A DNA stretch of 10,032 nucleotides from Thermoflexales bacterium (GCA_017999195.1 JAGOBP010000100.1:1-10032), one strand, 5' to 3'; shown: positions 1-6,293, counted from the stretch's first letter. Notes: generated from the letters alone by a model not told the origin. Numbers and translations are program-made.

Positions 1-2472
1 ATTCACGCCCTTCACGACGGGATTGATTAGACCTCGATCGGGCACGCGCACCGATCGGACGTTGTACAGGCCGAAGGGCAGTTGCAGCGCGAAGCGCCCG
101 TCGTCGTTCACGGGGGCGCGTAACGTCAAGCCGTTGACTTCGGGTGAGAGGCCCTCTGCGATCACGATTGCGCCGCGCGCCGGAGTAACGCCATCCGTCA
201 AGACCACGGTGCCGGTGAGCAGCGCGTCTTTCTTCAACACAGGCAGCGGCATGATTTGCGTTTGCCCGGCTTGCAGACCATACGATCGCGCTCCGGCCGC
301 TTTCAAGTAATCGGCTTCGGGATCGATGGCGTAGTTCAAGTGCCACAGACCTGCGGGCACGGGCAGCGTAAAGTAGCCACCCGCTTTGAGATCCGTGGCC
401 GTGTGCAGACCATCGTCGAGCGCGGAATGCGCCGCCCACACGCGACCGTCGACCGCCACGCTCTTGTCGGCGCGCTTGTCCCACGCACTGCCCTTGAAAA
501 TGGCTGTTTTCTCGATCAAGGTGAAGGTGACGGTGGCCGTTTCACCGGAAGCCACGGTGGTCAATTGACGTTCACCATTCCACATGAAGCGTTGACCGTC
601 GGGCAGATCGATCGAGACGGTGTACGTGCCGCTCGGCACGAGCACGTCGAATTCACCCGCATCGATCGGCGCACCGTTGCGAATCGATCGATCCGCGTTC
701 ACGGCCGAAGCCCAGCCACGCGCGGTGACGGGCGTGTGTGTGTCATCGACGAGTGTGCCGTGAATGACCGCATCCGCATTGATCAACGTGAAGTTCACAT
801 TCGGCACGACTTGATTGAAAGCCAGCGTGACCGTGGCCGGATCGCCGTTGAAGATGACGGGTTGATCGGGCAGGGGGGCAGGCCGCACCAGCCACGTGCC
901 GCTGTACACCCCGATCGCGTATCCGCCGTCATCGTTCGCGCGCGTGCCGAAGGTCGCGTGCGTGTCGGGACTCCACGCGATCACGGGCACGTTTGCGCCG
1001 TTCGTCAAAGTGCCTGAAATAAAGGCATTCCGCGGGATCAGCGTGATCGTCGGCACGACGGTCGTGGTCAGCGGACGCGCATACACGGGGCGCAGCGGCG
1101 GCGCGGCAAAGCGCGGATCGAAGACGCGTACCTCCAGGTTATACACACCATGCGGCACATCAAACGCGAAGTGGCCTAACGGATCAACATCTTGCGCGCG
1201 GCCCAGACCTTCGTCGTTGTGCAGCGCCACCGTCACCGTGAAGGGCGGCGTGGAATGATCGGGCAGTTCCACCGCACCGATCACGTGTGCATCGGCGGTG
1301 ATCACGTTGAAGTTCAGGGTCTTTGCCTCAGGCCGCACGGTGTCATCAAACTGCACCAGTCGCGGCGGATTGGGATCGATCCAGTTATGCGGCAGCGTCG
1401 TCGAGATCGGTTTCACATCGATCGACCACACGCCCGGCGACAGGCGCAGCACATACAGCCCGTTCGCGTCGGTCTCCGTCCGGGCGCGCCCCAGCGCATC
1501 CATGCGGTGCGCTTCGATCAGCGCATGTGTGACCGAGAGGCCCGTGTTGGTCTTGACCGCACCGCCGACCACTTTATTGGACGTGCCGAAAAATAACGCG
1601 ACATTGCTGATGGGCGTTGTCACCGTCATGGGCGCGGGCGGCAGCAAGCCGCCGCGATCGATGGGCGGCTCGACTTTCAATACCACTTGAATGCCGATCG
1701 GCAAGTCGCCGAGCGCAAAACGTCCCAGCGGGCCGGTCACATCCGATCGGCGTTCGCCGCCCAACGTGATGGCGTGGACCCGCGCGCCTTCGATTACGTT
1801 GGCGCCTTCGCGCACGACGCCCGTGATTTGCGCCGCTTGCAACGTCAAGGTCACATAGTGCGGCGCACTCGGCACGAGCGAGATCGAGACGGGCCGCGCA
1901 GGCCAGAAGGCATCATCGGGCAGCGGTTCAGCCCGCAGTGTGTACGTGCCAGTCGGCAAACCGCCGATCACAAAATTGCCGTTAACGGTCGGGCGATCTT
2001 CCACTAACAGCGGCCCGGCAAAAACTTTCACCGTTGCATTTGTGGGTGCCAGGCCGCCCGGCACATAGACCGTGCCCGTGACGCTGGGCGTGGTCAGCGC
2101 CAGCGGCGGCAGATTGAGCGTGCCGACGGTGGCGGTGATGAACACCGGCCGGATGGGCGACGGCGCAAGATTTAGCATGTGCGCGGGCGGCACGACGCGC
2201 ACAAAATACGCGCCCGGTGCGACTCCGGCAAAACTAAATGCGCCTGTGCCCGTAACGACCAGACTGGCACCGTGCATGGATTTATCGGGGTTGAGCAGCC
2301 ACGCCCACGTATTGTTGGGCACGGGCAGTGCGCCGTTGGGCAGCGTCGCCGTGCCGTTGAGGGTCACGGCGTTGATCGAGGCAGAGGTTGCGCCGACGGA
2401 CAAGGCCAACACCAGGACGGCCAGCATCAGACCGAGGCCAGCCAAACTAAGTCGAGTTCGTAATGGGTTCAT
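1..2472 (-). CDS. Secreted protein of tandem carboxypeptidase-regulatory-like (Ig-like) repeats, 3' end outside the window
   Basis: An open frame of 824 codons runs from an ATG at 2472 to the window edge with no stop; I checked every codon. The start follows a strong ribosome site (GAGGAAGG). Residues 1-31 look like a Sec signal peptide: arginines at 5 and 7, a leucine/alanine-rich core at about 10-25, and a likely cleavage after Ala31 (ATSA). There is no lipobox cysteine. The rest is about nine units of 85-96 residues, starting near 38, 131, 216, 301, 397, 485, 570, 658 and 752. Each opens with a strand such as VTGTV, ITGVV or LTGTV and ends with G-x-(F/Y)-x-(L/V) followed by P-x-G-x-(Y/W)-x-(L/V). 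This is the pattern of carboxypeptidase D regulatory-like / prealbumin-like domains (PF13620-like). Such proteins are usually extracellular stalks or cell-surface scaffolds. No enzymatic domain is visible in this part. Long plus-strand open frames here are shadows. Confidence 0.85.
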   Translation of the reverse strand, partial: MNPLRTRLSLAGLGLMLAVLVLALSVGATSASINAVTLNGTATLPNGALPVPNNTWAWLLNPDKSMHGASLVVTGTGAFSFAGVAPGAYFVRVVPPAHMLNLAPSPIRPVFITATVGTLNLPPLALTTPSVTGTVYVPGGLAPTNATVKVFAGPLLVEDRPTVNGNFVIGGLPTGTYTLRAEPLPDDAFWPARPVSISLVPSAPHYVTLTLQAAQITGVVREGANVIEGARVHAITLGGERRSDVTGPLGRFALGDLPIGIQVVLKVEPPIDRGGLLPPAPMTVTTPISNVALFFGTSNKVVGGAVKTNTGLSVTHALIEAHRMDALGRARTETDANGLYVLRLSPGVWSIDVKPISTTLPHNWIDPNPPRLVQFDDTVRPEAKTLNFNVITADAHVIGAVELPDHSTPPFTVTVALHNDEGLGRAQDVDPLGHFAFDVPHGVYNLEVRVFDPRFAAPPLRPVYARPLTTTVVPTITLIPRNAFISGTLTNGANVPVIAWSPDTHATFGTRANDDGGYAIGVYSGTWLVRPAPLPDQPVIFNGDPATVTLAFNQVVPNVNFTLINADAVIHGTLVDDTHTPVTARGWASAVNADRSIRNGAPIDAGEFDVLVPSGTYTVSIDLPDGQRFMWNGERQLTTVASGETATVTFTLIEKTAIFKGSAWDKRADKSVAVDGRVWAAHSALDDGLHTATDLKAGGYFTLPVPAGLWHLNYAIDPEADYLKAAGARSYGLQAGQTQIMPLPVLKKDALLTGTVVLTDGVTPARGAIVIAEGLSPEVNGLTLRAPVNDDGRFALQLPFGLYNVRSVRVPDRGLINPVVKGVN

Positions 2473-2476
2473 GGTT

Positions 2477-2484
2477 CCTTCCTC
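2477..2484 (-). promoter_or_regulatory. Ribosome binding site of the repeat protein
   Basis: On the minus strand GAGGAAGG lies four bases before the ATG at 2472. It is one of the best Shine-Dalgarno matches in the window and fixes the start at the signal peptide. Confidence 0.7.
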
Positions 2485-2566
2485 ACTTTGATGGATGTTG
2501 CCCGCTTCGAGAGATGCCGCACAGTTCGTGATACCTTTCAAATCACCTGCCTCCTGTGAAGGATGT

Positions 2567-2694
2567 GAGTAGCACCGCTGATCCGTCATTGCGAGGAGGC
2601 AGTTGACCGACGAAGCAATCGCTGTTGGGCCATGCTTGAGATTGCTTCGCCGCGTTAAAGCTGCGGCTCGCAATGACGGTTGTTGATACTACTC
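2567..2694. repeat. Nested inverted repeat (MITE-like dispersed palindrome)
   Basis: Three nested pairs of arms are visible. GAGTAG (2567-2572) pairs with CTACTC (2689-2694). CCGTCATTGCGAG (2583-2595) is the exact reverse complement of CTCGCAATGACGG (2667-2679). CGAAGCAATC (2611-2620) exactly matches GATTGCTTCG (2640-2649). The element has no coding capacity. The core wording (CGTCATTGCGAG ... CGAAGCAATC) resembles a dispersed palindromic repeat seen in many environmental bacterial genomes. Whether it moves, or acts in the transcript as a hairpin, cannot be told from one copy. Confidence 0.75.
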
Positions 2695-2738
2695 CATAGG
2701 TATGATGCGATCACGAGGTTGTAACGGCGTAGCGAGGA

Positions 2739-2756
2739 TGTAAACTTCGTGTAAAC
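2739..2756 (-). promoter_or_regulatory. Possible response-regulator box: two TGTAAAC direct repeats 11 bases apart
   Basis: TGTAAAC occurs at 2739-2745 and 2750-2756, a start-to-start distance of 11 bases, about one helical turn. On the minus strand this reads TTTACA-N5-TTTACA, the arrangement bound by PhoP/PhoB-type regulators in several bacteria. It is about 270 bases upstream of the secreted repeat protein. Two 7-mers are weak evidence. Confidence 0.25.
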
Positions 2757-2770
2757 GATGAAAGCAAGCG

Positions 2771-2803
2771 GCTTACGCCAAGCGACCAGGACTTGGCGTG
2801 AGC
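2771..2803 (-). terminator. Terminator hairpin after the kinase-glycosylase gene
   Basis: GCTTACGCCAAG (2771-2782) and CTTGGCGTGAGC (2792-2803) form a 12-bp stem with one imperfect pair and a 9-base loop. It starts eight bases after the stop codon of the minus-strand gene ending at 2811. The T-rich tail on the minus strand is poor (CGCTTGCTTT), so termination may be weak. Confidence 0.5.
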
Positions 2804-2810
2804 CAGAAAT

Positions 2811-4676
2811 CTAGTAGAACGTGGTGCGGAGGACGGGCTGGAACAGTTCAACGCGATGCGCGCAGACTGCATCGATGGCACAGGCCGCGCAGTTAGGCGC
2901 GGTCATTTCCGGGCAGCGACGCCGCGCATTGAAGAAGAACCAATCGACTGCGCCCATGCTGCGGCCCGATTGCTGCTGCACCGCCTCAATGGCCCGATAA
3001 GCGGCATAGCGCACCGCCCATTCATCCGCGGGCGTGATGACCTCGCGCGCGATGATGCGCTGGCGAAGATCATCATCCGTAATCTCGATCAAGCCGGTGC
3101 GCAAACACGAGCGCATCAAGTGATAGTCGATCACGGGCGGTTCGGCCTCGCCGCTGGCCGCGCGCAAAAATTGTTCCGGGCGTTGTTCGAGGATGAGCGC
3201 GAGCAACATCGTTTTCTTACGCAAGGAATCTTCCTTGTAGCCACCGACATGATCCAGAAGCGACAAAAATGCGGTGCGCGGCTCCGCGGCCCGATTGGCG
3301 ATCTCGACGATCACGCGCGGCGTGTAGCCCAACGCTTGCATATCGCCGCCATACGCGTTGGCCTGTTGTAAGTGCAATTCGCAAGCGGGCATGGGATTGG
3401 TGCCGTCGTCGGCGCGCAACATTGCGTCGAGTTGAGCGGCGGTTAAAGTTGCCTGGGCGGCGGGCGACATGCTCGACGGATCACGCTGCCACGCGCGCAG
3501 GTACGCCGCAAACAAATAGTCTGAGCCTTTGAGCGAACGGCCATCGAGGGTGGCAATCATCGGCTGAGCATAGAACCGCGAAGGCGCAAAGGTCGCTAAG
3601 TCCAGGGATGAAGGCTTTGCGTTCTTTGTGTCTTTGCGGTTAAGTTCCCAGAAACTAAATTGCTGCAAGGTGACCGCAAAGAATAGATCGAGCGCGTTGG
3701 GATCATTCACCGGGGGAAAGAATTCGCCCGTAAAGTCAAAGGCTTGAACTTGTGGCAAATGCTGTATCAAATTCGCAAGGCGTTGTACTTGAGCGTGATC
3801 AACCTTCACGCGCGGATCAAGCGTGTACGCGGGCGCATCGGCTAGGAGACGCGCCGGGCCAATTCCGCCAATCATATCGGCGGCGGCGGCGATGGCCGCC
3901 CGCGCGGCCATGATGGGCTGTGCGCCGCGTGACAGGGCGGCCAATGTGGTGCCGCAAAACGTATCGCCCGCGCCGGTCGGATCGACTTCGACGGCGGGCA
4001 GGCCGGGCACGTGCGTAACGTGATCACCCTGTAACACCAGTGCGCCGCGTTCGCCTAACGTGATGAAGACCAGCTGGCCGGGTCGCGCTGAAACTCGATC
4101 GGGGCTGCCGAATAATAGAGTAGCCTCGTTTTCGTTCATGAAGAAGTAGTCGGCTAGATCGAAGATGGCCTTGACGGTATCGGGTTCGTTGCGGCAAATC
4201 CAACTGTAGGTGCCTGTTGAAACCCCCACCCCAACCCTCCCCCGATTCTCAGGGGAGGGCGAGAGCGCCTTCACAAAAGCCAGTTGTCGTTCGGCGGTGC
4301 GCAGTGCGCCTACGTGGACGATCGGTGCAGTGATCTGATCGGCGGCGAAGGAGTCCGCTGTGATGAGCATCTCGCCGCCCCAAAAGGCGTCGACCAGCGT
4401 GGCGCGGCCGCCGCCGTGATGGGCGATCTCGAAGCGCGGGAGTTGATCGGGCGGGACGGTTGGACCAAGCCAGGTGAAGCGCTGGGACGCGGCTTGTAAC
4501 TCAGCGGGCATGGGGGCGGGATGTGGGGCGTACATCGCGACCTGTGCGCCCGCTCTGGCGGCGGCGAGGGCGGTGTACAGTCCCGCGCCGCCCGCGGATT
4601 TGACGGATTGGCCGTCGGCCAGGTGCAGCACATCCAGCGACGCGCCGCCGATGATGAGTAGGTTGTGGGTAGTCAT
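2811..4676 (-). CDS. PfkB-family kinase fused to a queuosine-phosphate N-glycosylase-like domain with an Fe-S-type cysteine motif
   Basis: This 621-residue protein has two parts. Residues 1-275 are a PfkB/ribokinase-type kinase: the N-terminal strand LLIIGGASLD, a glycine pair at 29-30 (SAGGAG), and the C-terminal signature DPTGAGDTF at 232-240 with Asp238 as the expected catalytic base. Residues about 310-621 resemble the Q-salvage family (Qng1, formerly DUF2419), which cleaves queuosine-5'-phosphate to free queuine. Matching landmarks, compared from memory with human QNG1, are TLQQFSFW (336-343), DGRSLKG (378-384), the LRADD...PMP segment (420-430), a lysine pair at 487-488 with Asp517 (IDYHL) where helix-hairpin-helix glycosylases keep Lys and Asp, and a C-terminal RTTFY like RCIYY. 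Cys588, 596, 599 and 605 (C-x7-C-x2-C-x5-C) resemble the endonuclease III [4Fe-4S] loop, which human QNG1 lacks. Kinase plus glycosylase would suit two-step nucleoside salvage in the cytoplasm; the substrate is inferred. Two in-frame palindromic repeats lie at residues about 139-152 and 346-368. The ribosome site is poor. Confidence 0.8.
   Translation of the reverse strand: MTTHNLLIIGGASLDVLHLADGQSVKSAGGAGLYTALAAARAGAQVAMYAPHPAPMPAELQAASQRFTWLGPTVPPDQLPRFEIAHHGGGRATLVDAFWGGEMLITADSFAADQITAPIVHVGALRTAERQLAFVKALSPSPENRGRVGVGVSTGTYSWICRNEPDTVKAIFDLADYFFMNENEATLLFGSPDRVSARPGQLVFITLGERGALVLQGDHVTHVPGLPAVEVDPTGAGDTFCGTTLAALSRGAQPIMAARAAIAAAADMIGGIGPARLLADAPAYTLDPRVKVDHAQVQRLANLIQHLPQVQAFDFTGEFFPPVNDPNALDLFFAVTLQQFSFWELNRKDTKNAKPSSLDLATFAPSRFYAQPMIATLDGRSLKGSDYLFAAYLRAWQRDPSSMSPAAQATLTAAQLDAMLRADDGTNPMPACELHLQQANAYGGDMQALGYTPRVIVEIANRAAEPRTAFLSLLDHVGGYKEDSLRKKTMLLALILEQRPEQFLRAASGEAEPPVIDYHLMRSCLRTGLIEITDDDLRQRIIAREVITPADEWAVRYAAYRAIEAVQQQSGRSMGAVDWFFFNARRRCPEMTAPNCAACAIDAVCAHRVELFQPVLRTTFY
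3574..3641. repeat. Palindromic repeat inserted in frame within the kinase-glycosylase gene
   Basis: The 27-base arms 3574-3600 (starting AACCGCGAAGGCGCAAAG) and 3615-3641 (ending TCTTTGCGGTT) are reverse complements at 21 of 27 positions, with a 14-base centre. The wording AACCGCAAAGACACAAAG is typical of a dispersed palindromic repeat in environmental genomes that is normally intergenic. Here it encodes residues 346-368, a lysine/serine-rich stretch between the FSFWEL strand and the YAQPM...DGRSLKG segment. In human QNG1, as I recall it, these two landmarks are separated by only a short loop. Confidence 0.75.
4221..4259. repeat. Second in-frame palindromic repeat, in the kinase domain
   Basis: CCCTCCCC (4235-4242) and GGGGAGGG (4252-4259) are perfect 8-base arms around a 9-base loop, flanked by a C-rich run (4221-4234, ACCCCCACCCCAACC). 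The wording matches a dispersed repeat of the form CCCTCCCC...GGGGAGGGTTGGGGTGGGGG that is usually intergenic. On the coding strand it gives residues about 139-152, a proline/glycine/valine-rich insert just before the STGTYSW strand of the kinase. The reading frame is kept. Confidence 0.65.
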
Positions 4677-4706
4677 GGCGGGGATTTTATCACAAGGGGA
4701 GTAGAA

Positions 4707-4870
4707 GATTGGTGGATTGGTAGATTGGTGAATTGGTCAACTGGTCAACTGGTCCCTGGCTGGCTGATTGACCGATTGACCGATTGACCAAGTAACCGAT
4801 TGACCGATTAACCGATTAACCGATTTACGAATTTACCAAGTAACCAATTGACCAATCTACCAATTGACAG
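4707..4870. repeat. Strand-switching array of 8-bp repeats (ATTNACCR) between divergent genes
   Basis: The stretch divides exactly into 8-base units. Six units run in one orientation (4707-4754: GATTGGTG, GATTGGTA, GATTGGTG, AATTGGTC, AACTGGTC, AACTGGTC). A 12-base centre follows (CCTGGCTGGCTG, 4755-4766). Thirteen units then run in the opposite orientation (4767-4870: ATTGACCG, ATTGACCG, ATTGACCA, AGTAACCG and so on to ATTGACAG). The two halves are reverse complements in consensus, so the array can fold into a long imperfect hairpin. It lies between the 5' ends of two divergent genes. A related array is at 9349-9446. Confidence 0.85.
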
Positions 4871-4892
4871 CCTCCTGCCCTTACGGTAAGCT
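4864..4892 (+). promoter_or_regulatory. Probable promoter of the AlkZ-related gene
   Basis: A perfect -35 hexamer TTGACA (4864-4869) is followed after 17 bases by TAAGCT (4887-4892), a weak -10 with three of six matches. The pair ends 28 bases before the ATG at 4921. The -35 box is part of the last 8-mer unit of the repeat array. Confidence 0.5.
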
Positions 4893-4920
4893 GCCCGCAT
4901 TCCACACCGAGTGAACTGCG

Positions 4921-5778
4921 ATGACACTGACTAAACATGACGTGATCGAGCGGCGCGAGGCGCGCTATCGCCGCCGCATGGACTTGCGCGTGACGACGCC
5001 GGAACAGGCTGTGGAGTTTGTCAATGACCTGGGCTTTACGTTTCTGTTTCCGATCCAAGGCGTCGAGATGCCGTCCTTGTGGGATGCCGTGGCAGGACGC
5101 ACGGTGCCGACCACCAATAAACATAGTGGATATGAGATGGAGCGGACCTGGGGTTGGAAGGACGACTCGCTGGATAAGCGCTGGTGGTTTTACGGCAAAT
5201 TGCTGCGTCACAAGGCGACGTTGGTCAGCCTGGATTTCCTGCCCAATTTCTACGCGCTGAGCGAAAACTTTGGCGACTACGAGCACGATTACTTGGAAGA
5301 ATATCAGACCGGGGCGATGTCTTCCGAAGCGAAACAGATTTATGAGGCGTTGCTGAAGAACGGCGCGTTGGATGCGGTACGTTTACGCCGCGAATCACGC
5401 TTGAGTTCGGACGAGAATAAGCCGCGCTTCGAGAAGGCGCTGACGGAATTGCAGATCGGCCTGAAGGTGCTGCCGGTAGGCGTCGCCCCGGCGGGCGCGT
5501 GGCGGTATGCCTTTATCTATGAGATTCTGCCGCGCTGGTACCCCGACGTGCCCGAGCGGGCGCAGAAGATCGATCGATCGGGGGCACGGGCCGCAATTCT
5601 CGATCAATATGTGCAGAATGTGATCGCGTCGCCCTTGATCAACATCGCCCGCTTATTGGGGTGGAAATCGACAGAGGCGCAACAGGCCGCAGAACGGTTG
5701 GCGGCGGCGGGCCGCGTGGCGTTGGACGTGAAGGTGGCGGGGATCAAGGAGTTGCAGATCGTCACATCTCCACCTTAA
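4921..5778 (+). CDS. AlkZ-related protein (YcaQ/winged-helix DNA glycosylase relative)
   Basis: This 285-residue protein matches, from memory, the AlkZ-related branch of the YcaQ/AlkZ (HTH_42) superfamily, whose better-known members remove bulky or cross-linked alkylated bases from DNA. Landmarks are FLFPIQGVEMPSLWDAV (41-57), the tryptophan-rich segment around TWGWKDD (76-82) and WWFYGKLLRHKATLVS (88-103), and FYALSENFGD (110-119). SSEAKQIYEALLKNGALD (134-151) precedes a winged-helix-like LRRESRL stretch. The Q-x-Q or Q-x-D catalytic motif of AlkZ/YcaQ is not evident near the N-terminus, where FLFPI stands instead, so DNA glycosylase activity is uncertain. The start at 4921 has only a poor ribosome site; ATG 4978 is an alternative but would drop 19 charged residues. 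It is divergent from the kinase-glycosylase gene. There is no signal peptide or membrane segment. Confidence 0.7.
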   Translation: MTLTKHDVIERREARYRRRMDLRVTTPEQAVEFVNDLGFTFLFPIQGVEMPSLWDAVAGRTVPTTNKHSGYEMERTWGWKDDSLDKRWWFYGKLLRHKATLVSLDFLPNFYALSENFGDYEHDYLEEYQTGAMSSEAKQIYEALLKNGALDAVRLRRESRLSSDENKPRFEKALTELQIGLKVLPVGVAPAGAWRYAFIYEILPRWYPDVPERAQKIDRSGARAAILDQYVQNVIASPLINIARLLGWKSTEAQQAAERLAAAGRVALDVKVAGIKELQIVTSPP

Positions 5779-5829
5779 GTCTGAGGTAAATTCAGGCTGA
5801 TGGCGCTTCTAACACAGGCAGACCAAGCG

Positions 5830-5856
5830 TATACTGCAACCATAACTTCTAAGGAG
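5830..5856 (+). promoter_or_regulatory. Probable -10 box and ribosome site of the small membrane protein
   Basis: TATACT (5830-5835) is a five-of-six -10 hexamer, but the matching -35 region (TTCTAA at 5807-5812) is weak. AAGGAG (5851-5856) lies seven bases before the ATG at 5864 and is a good Shine-Dalgarno site. Confidence 0.45.
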
Positions 5857-5863
5857 CGACATC

Positions 5864-6232
5864 ATGAGCGAATTACCGCCGAGTGAGAAACCGACTACCA
5901 ACCGCAATGAGGCTTGGATCGGTGCAGTGGTCCTGATCGGGTTGGGCGTGGTCTTTTTGCTGCAAAACTTTGGCCTGTTCCACATCGGCAATTGGTGGGC
6001 CTTGTTTATCCTGCTGGGCACGGCGGGCGCGTGGGGCAGTGCGTGGCGGATTTACCAAAACAATGGTCGGCGCGTGACACCGGCCGTGACCGGTGCGTTT
6101 ATCGGCGGTTTGTTCCCGCTGGCCGTGGCGCTGGTCTTCTTGTTCAATATGAACTGGGGCACCATCTGGCCGATCTTCCTGATTATCGCGGGCGTGGCCG
6201 TTCTTTCCAAGTCATTTGGGTCCAATAACTAA
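5864..6232 (+). CDS. Small four-helix membrane protein, LiaI/LiaF transmembrane-domain-like
   Basis: The protein has 122 residues. A short polar N-terminus (1-16, rich in Pro, Glu, Thr and Asn) is followed by four hydrophobic segments at about 17-39, 43-64, 74-96 and 98-118. The pattern of an N-terminal G-x-x-L-I-x-(L/I)-G-x-x-F-L-L-x-N helix and a later W-x-x-x-W-P-(I/L)-x-L-I-x-x-G helix (here WGTIWPIFLIIAG, 98-110) is that of the LiaI/LiaF-like or DUF5668 membrane region, found in cell-envelope stress modules and in many stand-alone proteins. No soluble domain is attached, so this is a stand-alone membrane unit. It has its own ribosome site and a strong terminator, suggesting a single-gene transcript. 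Partner and function are unknown. Confidence 0.75.
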   Translation: MSELPPSEKPTTNRNEAWIGAVVLIGLGVVFLLQNFGLFHIGNWWALFILLGTAGAWGSAWRIYQNNGRRVTPAVTGAFIGGLFPLAVALVFLFNMNWGTIWPIFLIIAGVAVLSKSFGSNN

Positions 6233-6253
6233 AGTCGTTCTCCTCCTTGGGGC

Positions 6254-6293
6254 AGCGCGGGCATCCGTTCAGGGTGTCCGCGCTTTCATTTTT
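6254..6293 (+). terminator. Rho-independent terminator after the small membrane protein
   Basis: AGCGCGGGCATCC (6254-6266) pairs with GGGTGTCCGCGCT (6272-6284) over 13 positions, two of them G-U, around a five-base loop GTTCA. A T-rich tail TTCATTTTT follows. It lies 21 bases after the stop codon. Confidence 0.88.

Larger units (their letters stand above)
2473..2810. other. Intergenic region between two minus-strand genes
   Basis: This 338-base stretch has no credible coding frame. From the minus-strand viewpoint it holds, in order, the terminator of the kinase-fusion gene (2771-2803), a pair of TGTAAAC direct repeats (2739-2756), a long inverted repeat (2567-2694) and the ribosome site of the secreted repeat protein. 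The promoter of that protein must lie here, but I see no convincing -35/-10 pair. Confidence 0.6.

Noticed and set aside
256..1017. 253-codon open frame on the plus strand
   Set aside because: It is antisense to the secreted repeat protein, rich in Arg, His and Gly, with no domain pattern. The minus frame has a signal peptide, repeats and a strong ribosome site.
3574..3641. Intron or assembly artefact in the kinase-glycosylase gene
   Set aside because: The frame stays open across the element and both flanks continue the same domain; the palindrome explains the segment without splicing or misassembly.
2811..3740. C-terminal part as a true endonuclease III (nth) fused to the kinase
   Set aside because: The cysteine loop fits, but the order of FSFW, DGRSLKG, the PMP segment, IDYHL and RTTFY follows Qng1 better, and I see no clear helix-hairpin-helix glycine motif.
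4707..4870. CRISPR array or simple satellite
   Set aside because: The units are 8 bases with no spacers, and orientation reverses at the centre.
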